Positions 54,367 to 62,685 of a DNA stretch of 63,702 nt are shown here, piece by piece; the first letter of the stretch is position 1; each line of letters starts with the position of its first letter. The position numbers and the translations under genes are program-made. Source of the DNA: JBPOIC01 sp052034865 (GTDB taxonomy: Bacteria > UBA10199 > JADFYH01); the NCBI GenBank assembly GCA_052034865.1, contig JBPOIC010000026.1, positions 1 through 63,702 on the forward strand, read 5' to 3'. The notes under the pieces are model-generated. The model did no database searches and was not told the origin of the DNA. It worked only from the letters and a program-made list of their open reading frames with translations.

Positions 54367-54617
54367 AGAAAATCCTCACGTGCCTGAAAGTACGCTGGGT
54401 TTTCTTACAGAGTTTTTCCTTGCACATCATTGATGTGTAATAAGTTTGGGGAAGGCACAAGTTTTTCTAACCACGATGGACTTTAGATTTCTCAAATGAG
54501 GAAACATCGTGGAGAAGGACTAGAATTTCATCCCACTTAAGAAAGTCCTAAAGAGGTAAGATCAAAGCTTGTCATGAAATAGAGAAGTGCATTTTTAACA
54601 TGCACTTCTCTTTTTCT
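54367..54617 (+). ncRNA. Candidate structured small RNA
   Basis: The gene-free stretch 54318-54629 has a perfect TATAAT at 54355-54360 (poor -35), then CACATCATTGATGTG (54423-54437), CCACGATG/CATCGTGG (54471-54478/54505-54512), AGGACT/AGTCCT (54516-54521/54544-54549), and a strong terminator at 54581. The ~250-nt length and the run of hairpins suit a noncoding RNA. It resembles no family I can name with confidence; a 6S-like RNA was considered but not shown. Confidence 0.4.
54581..54616 (+). terminator. Bidirectional-looking intrinsic terminator
   Basis: AGAGAAGTGCAT (54581-54592) and ATGCACTTCTCT (54600-54611) form a perfect 12-bp stem around a 7-base loop, followed by TTTTC. It can end plus-strand transcripts from the sulfur operon or a small RNA, and minus-strand transcription of dps. 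Confidence 0.88.
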
Positions 54618-54629
54618 TTAGACGCAAAA

Positions 54630-55106
54630 TTATTTCTCTAGACTGACCCTGAGCATCCAGGCCATCTTTTCGTGTTTTTCGATAAGCCCTACCAAAAAAT
54701 CACCTGTTGCAACATCCTGATAGCGGACGTCACAGGTCTCCTGGTCTTCCCGAAGGGCCCTGAGAATGGCTTCGTGAGCTTCCAGGATTTGCAGACCCCC
54801 CGTTTGAAGATCGAAGCGGGAACTTGGCTCTTCTATCAGCCGGGAAAGTTTTAAATACTCTCCGTATGTGGCCGTGGTGTGCTCTCCAAGTGATCTGATC
54901 CTTTCAGCTATTTCATCGATCACTTCTTCAAGCTCGTCATACTGAGCTTCGAAAAGTTTGTGAAAATTGTAGAAATGCGGTCCCGTGATATTCCAGTGGG
55001 CATCTCTAGTTTTAAGCGACAAGAGAAACTCATCAGCCAATAAAGTATTTAGAATGACGGTTATGGGTTTTCGATTTTCATCTGGAATTCCTGTATTTAC
55101 CTTCAT
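54630..55106 (-). CDS. dps: Dps-family ferritin-like DNA-protection protein
   Basis: The 158-residue four-helix-bundle protein has the Dps ferroxidase region: LKTRDAHWNITGPHFYNFHKLF followed by YDELEEVIDEIAERIRSLG, giving His, Asp and Glu ligands. It stores iron and consumes peroxide. AAAAGGAG precedes the ATG at 55106, favoured over the far upstream start at 55298. It is last in the ahpC-ahpD-dps group, 13 bp after ahpD, so oxidative induction with oxyR is likely. Confidence 0.93.
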   Translation of the reverse strand: MKVNTGIPDENRKPITVILNTLLADEFLLSLKTRDAHWNITGPHFYNFHKLFEAQYDELEEVIDEIAERIRSLGEHTTATYGEYLKLSRLIEEPSSRFDLQTGGLQILEAHEAILRALREDQETCDVRYQDVATGDFLVGLIEKHEKMAWMLRVSLEK

Positions 55107-55119
55107 GTGATTTCTCCTT

Positions 55120-55653
55120 TTATAAGTCAGCGATAAAAAGGGCCTGTGTGGTTGACTGAATGACAGAAGCGATTCGCACCGCCGATTGGACTCCCGTTCG
55201 TGAAATGCCTGCCTTGAGTGCTTCATGAATGTGAGATTTGATACACATCCCACAACCCGCCAAAGCCGAGATCGCCAGACAGTAAAGCTCGAAATCAACT
55301 TTGGGAACTCCGGGACTTGCGATGAAATTCATCCTGAGTGAAGCAGGCAGTTTGGAAAACTCACTATCTTCACATAAGTGCAGGAAACGATAATAAACGT
55401 TATTCATAGCCATTAAGGTGGAAGCCCCTTTGGCAGCGTTGACCTCCGCCGGAGTAAGCGTTTGGGTACTTTCATCCATCAAGGCTTCGATCAGCCTGGC
55501 AGATCTTGTAGAGTAGGCACAGGCCAAAGCGATTCCCCAGATCTGAAGAGGGGTAAGACCGGCCGCTCCTTCTTCTGTCAGGATCCGACTCAAATTCAAC
55601 CGTGTGTCTTTGGCAAAATCTCCCAGATGATGTTTGATCTCTTCAAGTTTCAC
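55120..55653 (-). CDS. ahpD: AhpD-like alkylhydroperoxidase
   Basis: The 177-residue protein of the carboxymuconolactone decarboxylase/AhpD family has the redox motif GCGMCIKSH (CxxC followed by His), the AhpD active site that serves AhpC. ILTEEGAAGLTPLQIWGIALACAYS and LRMNFIASPGVPKVDFELYCLAISAL complete the AhpD pattern. The start is GTG at 55653, with GGAGG just upstream. It is 53 bp downstream of ahpC, a classic ahpC-ahpD pair. Confidence 0.93.
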   Translation of the reverse strand: MKLEEIKHHLGDFAKDTRLNLSRILTEEGAAGLTPLQIWGIALACAYSTRSARLIEALMDESTQTLTPAEVNAAKGASTLMAMNNVYYRFLHLCEDSEFSKLPASLRMNFIASPGVPKVDFELYCLAISALAGCGMCIKSHIHEALKAGISRTGVQSAVRIASVIQSTTQALFIADL

Positions 55654-55706
55654 AATTCTCCTCCTTTCTTGTTCGGTAGTACTTTTATGAAATCCTGAGA
55701 ACTGAT

Positions 55707-56246
55707 TCAGGCAACCTGGATGGTTTCTTCGCCCTGTTGCCAGTTGCAGGGGCAAAGTTCATCGGTCTGCAAAGCATCTAAGGTTCGTAAAATTTCCTTA
55801 GGATTGCGTCCGACAGATAAGTCATTCACCGATACATGACGAATAATTCCATCGGGATCGACGATGAAAGTTGCACGATAGGCCACACCTTCCTTCTCAT
55901 CCAGGATTCCAAGATTTTGGGAGAGCTCCCGACGAATGTCTGAAAGCATGGGAAACGGAAGTTCTTTCAGCTCTTCTTTTTGCTGTTTCCAGGCCAGGTG
56001 GACGAATTCAGAATCCGTGCTGGCGGCCAGGAGTTGAGTGTCACGGTCCAGAAATTCAGTGTTTAAATCTGCAAACCCTTTGATCTCGGTGGGGCAGACA
56101 AAAGTGAAATCTTTAGGATAGAAGAAAACCACCAGCCATTTTCCTCGGTAACTGCTGTTTTCCACTTCCTGAAACGCATCTTTAATTGTCGATCCCGTGA
56201 CTGCCTTGAGCCTGAATTGTGGAAACCTTTTGCCGATGCCTAACAT
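55707..56246 (-). CDS. ahpC: Peroxiredoxin (AhpC/Prx type)
   Basis: The 179-residue 2-Cys peroxiredoxin has the peroxidatic Cys in KDFTFVCPTEI (C51) and a resolving Cys in the C-terminal ELCPCNW. RATFIVDPDGIIRHVSVNDLSVGRN is typical of AhpC. It reduces peroxides with AhpD as likely electron donor, since no ahpF is present. CTCCTCC on the plus strand gives a strong GGAGGA ribosome site. It is divergent from oxyR. Confidence 0.95.
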   Translation of the reverse strand: MLGIGKRFPQFRLKAVTGSTIKDAFQEVENSSYRGKWLVVFFYPKDFTFVCPTEIKGFADLNTEFLDRDTQLLAASTDSEFVHLAWKQQKEELKELPFPMLSDIRRELSQNLGILDEKEGVAYRATFIVDPDGIIRHVSVNDLSVGRNPKEILRTLDALQTDELCPCNWQQGEETIQVA

Positions 56247-56270
56247 AATTCCTCCTCATTTGATTTTTAG

Positions 56271-56290
56271 GTCTGAAATCATTTTCAGAC
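56271..56290. promoter_or_regulatory. 20-bp palindrome in the ahpC leader
   Basis: GTCTGAAATCATTTTCAGAC has perfect 8-bp arms around TCAT. It lies just upstream of the ahpC start and downstream of its likely promoter. It could be an operator for a Fur/PerR-like repressor or a leader hairpin; the regulator is not identified. Confidence 0.55.
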
Positions 56291-56309
56291 TCTGTCTTTT
56301 CTGAGATCA

Positions 56310-56338
56310 ATATTGTGACAGGATTTTAAATATGTAAA
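56310..56338 (-). promoter_or_regulatory. Probable ahpC promoter
   Basis: On the minus strand, TTTACA (plus 56333-56338) and CAATAT (plus 56310-56315) are separated by 17 bp. The -10 is weak, as expected of an activator-dependent promoter, and the OxyR site lies directly upstream. Confidence 0.45.
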
Positions 56339-56359
56339 ATCGATTGATCTTATCATTCG

Positions 56360-56374
56360 ATAGATATTACCTAT
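56360..56374. promoter_or_regulatory. OxyR binding half-site
   Basis: ATAGATATTACCTAT matches the published ATAGNTNNNANCTAT half-site at every defined base. A weaker second copy, ATCGATTGATCTTAT at 56339-56353, lies one turn upstream with a 6-bp instead of 7-bp spacer. It is between divergent oxyR and ahpC, so it probably activates ahpC-ahpD-dps and represses oxyR. Confidence 0.7.
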
Positions 56375-56379
56375 TGCTC

Positions 56380-57318
56380 ATGCCCACCCTTACCCAGCTG
56401 GAATATCTCGTTGCCGTTGAGAAATACCGACACTTTGGAAAAGCTGCGCGTGCCTGTCATGTAAGCCAGCCGACTTTGAGCATGCAGCTTTCAAAGCTTG
56501 AGGAGGAGTACGGGATGTGTCTTTTCGACCGAAGCAGGCAGCCCATCCTCCCGACACCAGAGGGAGTCCCGATTCTGGAGCAGGCAAAAGAAATTCTGTC
56601 TCAGGTGCGAAAACTAGATTTTCTTTGTCGAAACAGAAAAGAAGAAGTTCAGGGAGATTTACATCTGGCAGTCATTCCAACAGTAGCTCCGTACCTGCTT
56701 CCCAGACTGATCTCACCGATGGCCAGGGCTTATCCTAAAATCGAACTTTCCATTCAGGAGATGACGACAGATCAGCTCATTGAAGAGCTTGAGAACGATC
56801 GGCTGGATGTTGGTGTATTGGCGACGCCGTTAGGAATTTCTTCATTGGTGGAAGTCCCTCTTTATTATGAGCCATTTTATCTGATGCTCCCGACGGGTCA
56901 TCGATTGGCAAAAAAAATGAGGGTAGCTGTGAAGGATCTGGAAGGTGAGAAATTATGGCTATTGGGGGAAGGCCACTGTTTTCGCAATCAGGTGATCAAA
57001 CTTTGTGACACCAGAAAAAATGTGGGGGTCTTTACAAACATTCATTTTGAAAGCGGCAATTTTGAAACCCTGCTTTCTTTGGTCCGACAGGGGGAGGGAG
57101 CTACCTTGCTTCCGGCCCTTGCACTTCCAAAAGATTTGCGTGGGCTTCATCAGGTTTCATTCTACAAACCCGTGCCTGCTCGCGAGATCAGTCTGGTCTA
57201 CCGAAGAACTCAATATAAGCAGGCCCTGATCATGGCACTCAGACAGAGGATCGAAAAAATTGTTCCTCCAGACCTATCCCGTCAAAAAGGGAAAGAGCTT
57301 CAGATTCTGTCAGTGTGA
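56380..57318 (+). CDS. oxyR: LysR-type peroxide sensor OxyR
   Basis: The 312-residue regulator has an N-terminal winged HTH (about 3-60, LTQLEYLVAVEKYRHFGKAARACHVSQPTLS) and a LysR effector domain. It carries both OxyR redox cysteines, GEGHCFRNQVIKLC, C200 and C209, spaced as C199/C208 in E. coli, and the GNFETLL region. The start ATG 56380 matches the family N-terminus. Divergent from ahpC and 12 bp convergent with the POT transporter. Confidence 0.93.
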   Translation: MPTLTQLEYLVAVEKYRHFGKAARACHVSQPTLSMQLSKLEEEYGMCLFDRSRQPILPTPEGVPILEQAKEILSQVRKLDFLCRNRKEEVQGDLHLAVIPTVAPYLLPRLISPMARAYPKIELSIQEMTTDQLIEELENDRLDVGVLATPLGISSLVEVPLYYEPFYLMLPTGHRLAKKMRVAVKDLEGEKLWLLGEGHCFRNQVIKLCDTRKNVGVFTNIHFESGNFETLLSLVRQGEGATLLPALALPKDLRGLHQVSFYKPVPAREISLVYRRTQYKQALIMALRQRIEKIVPPDLSRQKGKELQILSV

Positions 57319-57329
57319 AAGTCAGTGGC

Positions 57330-58700
57330 TTAAACCCCAGGCATGGCCCGTTTTAAGGGGCGTATCAGCAGGAAAAGAATCAGTGAGGTCAGAAGGGCAA
57401 TGCTTCCCAAAAGCGCAAAGTAATTGGAGTGTTTCCAGACATCCCAATAGATTCCTATTATTGTCAGTTTGCTTCCAATGGCAGTGACTACAAACCACAT
57501 GCCCATCATGAGTCCTCTCATGCGGATGGGAGCCACTTTTGAAACGAGCGAGAGCCCCATCGGTGAAACCAGAAGCTCGCCCAGGGTCAGAATCAGATAG
57601 GCGATAATGATCCAGGCAGGGGAAACCCTTCCTACATCTCCTCCCATTTTTCCTGCAATTCCCAAGAAATAAAATGCAAAAGCCGTAAGGACCATTCCAA
57701 TCGCCATTTTGGTGGGAGTAGAGGGCTCCAGATTTTTTGCGCGGAGCCTTTTCCAGAAACCGATTAAGGGATAGGTCAAAACAATAATCCAGAAAGGATT
57801 GATGGCATTGGAGATGACCCCTGAAACATTCCAGCGGGTATTTTTATCTGCAAAGTAGGTAAATGTTGAACCATTCTGGTGGAAACACATCCAGAAAACA
57901 ATAACGACCAGAAAGACAATTCCAAGGGCAAAAAGACGCTTTTTTTCCGGAACTGTTTCGAGTGTTTCTTCCTGTGAACTTCGGGGTGGCTTATCGATGG
58001 ATACAGCAACTGTTTCAGGTTTAAGTGGAGGATTTTGATCCTGGGCTGGAGAGGATGCAATACGCAGATGCGTTGTGCTAAAAGGTTCTGTCTGTTTTCT
58101 GAAATACATCAGAATGAAAACGGAGATCACCATTCCCCCCGCAGCGACCGCAAAGGCTGGATGATATCCATAACGATTATGAACAATCTCAGCGATGATT
58201 GATGAAAGCAGGGCCCCGATATTAATTCCCATATAGAAGATGATAAAAGCACTGTCTTTGAGAGGGCTGTTTTCAGGATATAGGTTTCCAACCATTGCAG
58301 AGACGTTCGGTTTGAAAAAACCATTTCCGATTACCAGACAGGTAAGGGCGGCATAGACAAAGCTCAGTGAATGAAAGGCCAGTAAAAGATGGCCAATCAT
58401 AAAAAAGATTCCACCGATGAGAACCGCTCGATGGTAGCCTAATTTCTTGTCGGCCAGCCATCCACCCACCAAAGGGCTTGCATAAACAAACATCAGATAG
58501 GTGGAATAAAGCTCGGTCGCCTGCGCTGAGCTCCATCCAAAGCCCTGAATGGGATCTTGCAGATAGAGAGTAAACATGGAGAGCATCGAGTAAAAACTGA
58601 ACCGCTCCCACATCTCGGTAGAAAAGAGGACATACAAGCCTCTGGGGTGTTTTTGTTTGATGGACTGGATTGATGAAAAATCAGCAGCGGGTGCATTCAT
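57330..58700 (-). CDS. POT-family proton-dependent oligopeptide transporter
   Basis: The 456-residue membrane protein has about 12-14 hydrophobic segments. Its start carries STEMWERFSFYSMLSMFTLYL, the POT ExxER motif that binds protons, followed by VYASPLVGGWLADKKLGYH and FFKPNVSAMVGNLY of PTR2 signatures. It resembles DtpT/YdgR di- and tripeptide symporters. A charged loop (about 205-245) splits the two halves. No regulatory site was found. Confidence 0.92.
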   Translation of the reverse strand: MNAPAADFSSIQSIKQKHPRGLYVLFSTEMWERFSFYSMLSMFTLYLQDPIQGFGWSSAQATELYSTYLMFVYASPLVGGWLADKKLGYHRAVLIGGIFFMIGHLLLAFHSLSFVYAALTCLVIGNGFFKPNVSAMVGNLYPENSPLKDSAFIIFYMGINIGALLSSIIAEIVHNRYGYHPAFAVAAGGMVISVFILMYFRKQTEPFSTTHLRIASSPAQDQNPPLKPETVAVSIDKPPRSSQEETLETVPEKKRLFALGIVFLVVIVFWMCFHQNGSTFTYFADKNTRWNVSGVISNAINPFWIIVLTYPLIGFWKRLRAKNLEPSTPTKMAIGMVLTAFAFYFLGIAGKMGGDVGRVSPAWIIIAYLILTLGELLVSPMGLSLVSKVAPIRMRGLMMGMWFVVTAIGSKLTIIGIYWDVWKHSNYFALLGSIALLTSLILFLLIRPLKRAMPGV

Positions 58701-58769
58701 AGCTGATTACAAGATGATGCATTTTGATTGGTTGGCGCAAGGGGTGCCGTTTTCTTTACGAGGGGAAAA

Positions 58770-59969
58770 TCAAGCAGATTGTCCCGCAACCCATCCTGAA
58801 GACCAGGCCCACTGAAAATTATAGCCCCCCAGCCAGCCTGTGACGTCGACGACTTCTCCAATAAAATACAGCCCCGGAACCTTTTTGCATTCCATGGTTT
58901 TTGAGGAAAGCTCATCCGTTGAAACGCCACCTCGTGTGACTTCAGCCTTGGAATAACCCACAGTAGACTGGGGAACAAATTCCCAGTGTTTTAAAGAGGA
59001 TGAAAAATTTTCAAGTGAGCGATCTGCAATCTGAGAAAGAGGTGTTTTCACTTCCTTAAGATAAAGCTCCACCCAAACCTCTGCGAGCTTTTTGGGAAGA
59101 AGAGATGCAAGCCAGTTTTTCACTTCCTGTTTTGCCCCCTCTCTTTTGAGTAGCATCAGCTTGGCTTCCAGATCGTAATCCGGAAGAAAATCAATGGTCA
59201 CCGTTTCATTCGGATTCCAATACAAAGAACTCTGAAGAATGGCAGGGCCACTCAAACCCTGATGGGTAAAGAGAAGGTTTTCTCGAAAAGAAATGCCGTT
59301 GCAGTGAACTTTTGAGTCGACCGATATTCCAGCAAGATTCGATAATTTTTTTTGAAGAGAGTCCGGCAGGATAAAGCCATCTAAGGCAGGTGTTGCAGGA
59401 GCTGTTTTTAAATGAAACTGTCTCGCGATTTGATAGCCGAGATCGGAGGCTCCAAGCTTTGGAAAGGAAAGTCCTCCTGTAGCAACGACGAGAGATCCAG
59501 AGAGAAAAGAGCCCCGGCTGGTCTCCAGAGTAAAACCCTGATCGCTTTTTTTCACCGATAAAACGGTTGTCGACAGCAGGAGCTCGGTGTCGGCTTTCCT
59601 GATTTCCTTCAGTAAAAAATTGAGAATTTCCTTGGATGAGGTGTCGCAGAAAAGCTGGCCAAGTTTTTTTTCATGAAACGCAATCCCTTGTTCTTGAATC
59701 CGTTGAATGAAATCTTCCGAGGTAAATTGCGAAAGAGCGGATTTGCAAAAATGGGGGTTTTGGGAGTGATAGTTTGTTGCATTTGCTTCCCGGTTTGTAA
59801 AATTACATCGACCCCCGCCCGAGATGAGAATCTTCGAGCCGGCTCGTGCCTGGTGCTCCAGGAGCAATACTTTTCGCCCACGGCGTCCTGCCTCAATAGC
59901 GCACATGAGTCCTGCGGCTCCCTCTCCAAGGATGATGACGTCGTGAGTTGGAATTGGATCGTGATTCAA
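58770..59969 (-). CDS. BaiN/YhiN-family FAD-dependent oxidoreductase
   Basis: The 399-residue flavoprotein of the HI0933/YhiN family has the FAD-binding VIILGEGAAGLMCAIEAGRRG, then KILISGGGRCNFTNREA, the family signature. GGLSFPKLGASDLGYQIARQF and FTHQGLSGPAILQSSLYW also match, and the end reads GLYFIGEVVDVTGWLGGYNFQWAWSSGW. The substrate is unknown for most members; BaiN acts on bile-acid precursors in gut clostridia. The 58701-58769 gap is empty. Confidence 0.9.
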   Translation of the reverse strand: MNHDPIPTHDVIILGEGAAGLMCAIEAGRRGRKVLLLEHQARAGSKILISGGGRCNFTNREANATNYHSQNPHFCKSALSQFTSEDFIQRIQEQGIAFHEKKLGQLFCDTSSKEILNFLLKEIRKADTELLLSTTVLSVKKSDQGFTLETSRGSFLSGSLVVATGGLSFPKLGASDLGYQIARQFHLKTAPATPALDGFILPDSLQKKLSNLAGISVDSKVHCNGISFRENLLFTHQGLSGPAILQSSLYWNPNETVTIDFLPDYDLEAKLMLLKREGAKQEVKNWLASLLPKKLAEVWVELYLKEVKTPLSQIADRSLENFSSSLKHWEFVPQSTVGYSKAEVTRGGVSTDELSSKTMECKKVPGLYFIGEVVDVTGWLGGYNFQWAWSSGWVAGQSA

Positions 59970-60070
59970 AAAACGCTCCTAACAGATCGTCTCTGGCTAA
60001 CAGGATAGATCCGCTGAGCTAAAATCATCTGTCCCGTGTCATTTGAAAAAGAGGGCGGTGAATGAAAGAG

Positions 60071-61006
60071 TTAGAGAATTGTATCGTCTTCTGAAAACAG
60101 CTCATTCGAATCGTTTTCCTGCCTAAAATAAACTTTCCCTGAAAAAAGTTCGACCACTCGTCTGCGAACATCATCGATTTGAGATTTGGGAGTTGAAGTT
60201 CCGGCACCAATTCCCAAATGGGAGATGCCCTGCAACCACTCTGTTTTAATGAGGTTGGGAGAGTCGATGTGATAGGTCGTGTGAGGAAGATATTTTTTCG
60301 CAAGTTTTGCGAGGTTTGTAGTGTTGGAGGAGTCGTAGCCCCCAATAATAAACATTGCATCGACCCACTGTGCAAGATCACTGACTGCCTGTTGCTGGTT
60401 TTTGACGGGTTTGCAGCGGGTGTCGACGGCTTTCATGTCGCTGTATTTAGTGCGGCGAATATGGTCGATCAGCCCCTGAAATTTTTCTTCCGTGATGGTG
60501 GTTTGGCAGATCGCAATTGTTTTCCCAAGATTTGTGGGTAATTGATCGACTTCCTGCTCAGAATAGACCACGTGAATATTTTTGCCATAGCTGCGACTGG
60601 CAATGATTTCAGCGTGATTCGGATTTCCGATCAGGATGATCGCATAGCCCTGAGCTTCAAAGGTTTCTATTTTTTTATAGACCCATTTTAAAAGCACGGG
60701 GCAGGTGGCGTCGTGATATTGAATTCCTCTTTGAGCTAAATCATGTTTGAGCTCCAGTGGGTACCCGTGAGCTGTTATGACGACTTCCTGAATCCCCAGA
60801 TTTTCTAATTTATTAAGATCCTGGTAGCGCTCCAGGATGGGAATCCCGCTCCTGGCCAAATCCTGGACAATTTTAGGATTGTGAACAATGGGACCTAAAA
60901 TCGGTTTTCGATGGGATTCAGCCAATTCAATTGCCGCTTCAACTCCGAAACAGGTACCAGAGCTTTTGGCGATAATCACTTCAAGTTGAGAGTTTTCCGG
61001 ATTCAT
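60071..61006 (-). CDS. ispH: 4-hydroxy-3-methylbut-2-enyl diphosphate reductase (divergent)
   Basis: The 311-residue Fe-S enzyme makes IPP/DMAPP in the final step of the MEP pathway. The three cluster cysteines are present (SGTCFGV, DATCPV, DTRCKPV), as are HNP, the His-x-Glu in NPNHAEI, QTTIT, the SSNT motif in GGYDSSNT and STP in GAGTSTPK. Motif surroundings are unlike typical proteobacterial IspH, so it belongs to a divergent group, but catalytic residues seem intact. It probably has its own promoter. Gene order suggests no operon. Confidence 0.88.
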   Translation of the reverse strand: MNPENSQLEVIIAKSSGTCFGVEAAIELAESHRKPILGPIVHNPKIVQDLARSGIPILERYQDLNKLENLGIQEVVITAHGYPLELKHDLAQRGIQYHDATCPVLLKWVYKKIETFEAQGYAIILIGNPNHAEIIASRSYGKNIHVVYSEQEVDQLPTNLGKTIAICQTTITEEKFQGLIDHIRRTKYSDMKAVDTRCKPVKNQQQAVSDLAQWVDAMFIIGGYDSSNTTNLAKLAKKYLPHTTYHIDSPNLIKTEWLQGISHLGIGAGTSTPKSQIDDVRRRVVELFSGKVYFRQENDSNELFSEDDTIL

Positions 61007-61012
61007 GGGAAC

Positions 61013-61041
61013 TTTATCGAGGGTTGATTTCTTATTGTCAA
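61013..61041 (-). promoter_or_regulatory. Probable ispH promoter giving a leaderless transcript
   Basis: On the minus strand, perfect TTGACA (plus 61036-61041) and GATAAA (plus 61013-61018) are 17 bp apart. The -10 ends six bases before the ispH ATG, so the start of transcription would fall at or beside the start codon. Also, 61019-61213 contains no gene. Confidence 0.55.
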
Positions 61042-61213
61042 GATTACCTCACAAGCCTGAAAAAGATGCCTCTCATAGATTTTTCTTGGGCACACTTGGG
61101 GGCTATGTTATGCCCCGACCAGACTCATCCAAAAATTGTAATACATTAAGTCCGATTTTACATGTTTGACAGGACTTCATCGAACCATCAAACGGTTTCC
61201 ATCGAATTCTGCC

Positions 61214-62089
61214 ATGAGCTTTTATAAAAGATCAGCATTCCTGGTTCTTCTTTTGTACATCCTGCAGGTTCTTTTTCCCATTTCACTGATGGCAGAAGAG
61301 AAAAACCAGAAGACGAAGAGCCTTTCGGCCGAGACCTTTCCTGGCGCACAATCTCAAAAAAAAATCTTCCAAAATGATAAATTAAAAGTAGAAGAGGCGT
61401 ATCTTGACCGATCGCAGCGGGTTTCCCGTTTTGTATTTTCGGAACTTCCCCGTCATCTGGGAAATGATCTCAAAACGAGTGTCTGGGGTTGGGGTGGATT
61501 GGGGCTTGTGCTGGGATCTGGTCTTGCTGGAGGCATGTCCACCCAGGATAAAAAAATTCAAAAAAAACTGGATCGTCACAGTCTGTTTGGAAAAACAGGA
61601 AATGATATTCTGGGATACGTGGGCGCCCCTTACAGTCTGGCAGGGGTTGATTTGATTGTTACGCTTGTTGGGGCAGGTGCCGGCCATGCCAGACTTCAAG
61701 AAACCGGAGAAATACTTTTGGAGTCACTGTTTTTAAGCGAAGGGATTACAATCGTTGCCAAATATGCTTTTAACAGAGATCGACCAAACGGAGAAAAGAG
61801 AGGATTTCCCTCGGCTCATACCAGTGGCATGTTCAGCGCGGCGACAAGTCTTGAGGTGCTGTATGGTCCCAAGGTTGGAATTCCCGCGTATTTGATGGCA
61901 GGGGCTGTGGGTCTTTCACGAATTGATTCAGATAAGCATTATTTGTCGGATGTTTTAATGGGTGCGGTGATTGGAACCGTGATCGGTTATGGGACAGCAC
62001 GTTATCACAAGGGCAGGTTTCAAAAGATCTCACTGCTTCCGGAGGTTGGTTCAGATTCGCTGCATTTAAGAGTGCATTATGGATTTTAA
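61214..62089 (+). CDS. Secreted or membrane PAP2-family phosphatase
   Basis: The 291-residue protein has a signal peptide/anchor (about 1-27) and a PAP2 domain with the three motifs: KYAFNRDRPNG, PSAHTS, and SRIDSDKHYLSD. PSAH replaces the usual PSGH, a small change. It should remove phosphate from lipid phosphates such as phosphatidate or undecaprenyl diphosphate on the periplasmic side. It overlaps the next gene by 11 bp, so the two are coupled. Confidence 0.88.
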   Translation: MSFYKRSAFLVLLLYILQVLFPISLMAEEKNQKTKSLSAETFPGAQSQKKIFQNDKLKVEEAYLDRSQRVSRFVFSELPRHLGNDLKTSVWGWGGLGLVLGSGLAGGMSTQDKKIQKKLDRHSLFGKTGNDILGYVGAPYSLAGVDLIVTLVGAGAGHARLQETGEILLESLFLSEGITIVAKYAFNRDRPNGEKRGFPSAHTSGMFSAATSLEVLYGPKVGIPAYLMAGAVGLSRIDSDKHYLSDVLMGAVIGTVIGYGTARYHKGRFQKISLLPEVGSDSLHLRVHYGF

Positions 62090-62639
62090 AAAGGAAATCC
62101 TCCGAAAATCCTTACACCTTCCGGGACTGTTTTTTCTTTTTTTCAGCCGGGAAAATTACCTTCTTTCCATTTTTCTCCTGACATTTTTGATCGGAATCTA
62201 TTTTATGGCCGTGCTTCTTGAGCGGGAGGGGCGCGCTGGCCTGCCGATGATTTCGTTTTTAATCAAGAGACTAAAACGCGATCGTGGCCTGGATTTAGGT
62301 CCTCCTTTTTTGGCATTGGGATTGATTGTGACATTGCTCTTTTTCAACTTTCCAGCGGCTGCCTGCGGTTTCTTGCAGGTATGTGTTTCAGATGGCGCTG
62401 CAGCGGTGGCAGGAAAATATTGGGGAGGAGCTAAGATATTTTATTCGCCTGAGAAAACCTATGTGGGTACCATTGTTTTCTTTTTGACCGCTTTTGCAAT
62501 TCAGCTTTTTTTCCTGCCTTTCTGGCCCGCTCTCCTGATTGCCCTGTTTGGATCCTTGTTGGAATCCTTACCCTTTGGAGCTTTCGATAACTTCCTGATT
62601 CCTTTGGGCTCAGCCCTGTTTTATCACTATCTGAATTAA
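62079..62639 (+). CDS. Small polyprenol/diacylglycerol kinase-like membrane protein
   Basis: The 186-residue protein has about six hydrophobic segments. RKSLHLPGLFF at the N-terminus and VCVSDGAAAVAGKYWGG...EKTYVGTIVFF in the middle match the CTP-dependent dolichol/DAG kinase family (also seen at 42887). Here it lacks the helical N-terminal extension. Its overlap with a PAP2 phosphatase suggests a lipid phosphorylation-dephosphorylation pair. Confidence 0.78.
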   Translation: MDFKKEILRKSLHLPGLFFLFFSRENYLLSIFLLTFLIGIYFMAVLLEREGRAGLPMISFLIKRLKRDRGLDLGPPFLALGLIVTLLFFNFPAAACGFLQVCVSDGAAAVAGKYWGGAKIFYSPEKTYVGTIVFFLTAFAIQLFFLPFWPALLIALFGSLLESLPFGAFDNFLIPLGSALFYHYLN

Positions 62640-62685
62640 TTTCTCGCAATATTGCTTTTGTCTGTCTTTTTGAAACTCATCTTTA

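Noticed and set aside
54367..54617. 6S RNA identity for the candidate small RNA
   Set aside because: Length is roughly compatible, but I could not build the closing stem and central bubble that define 6S RNA, so it stays unassigned.
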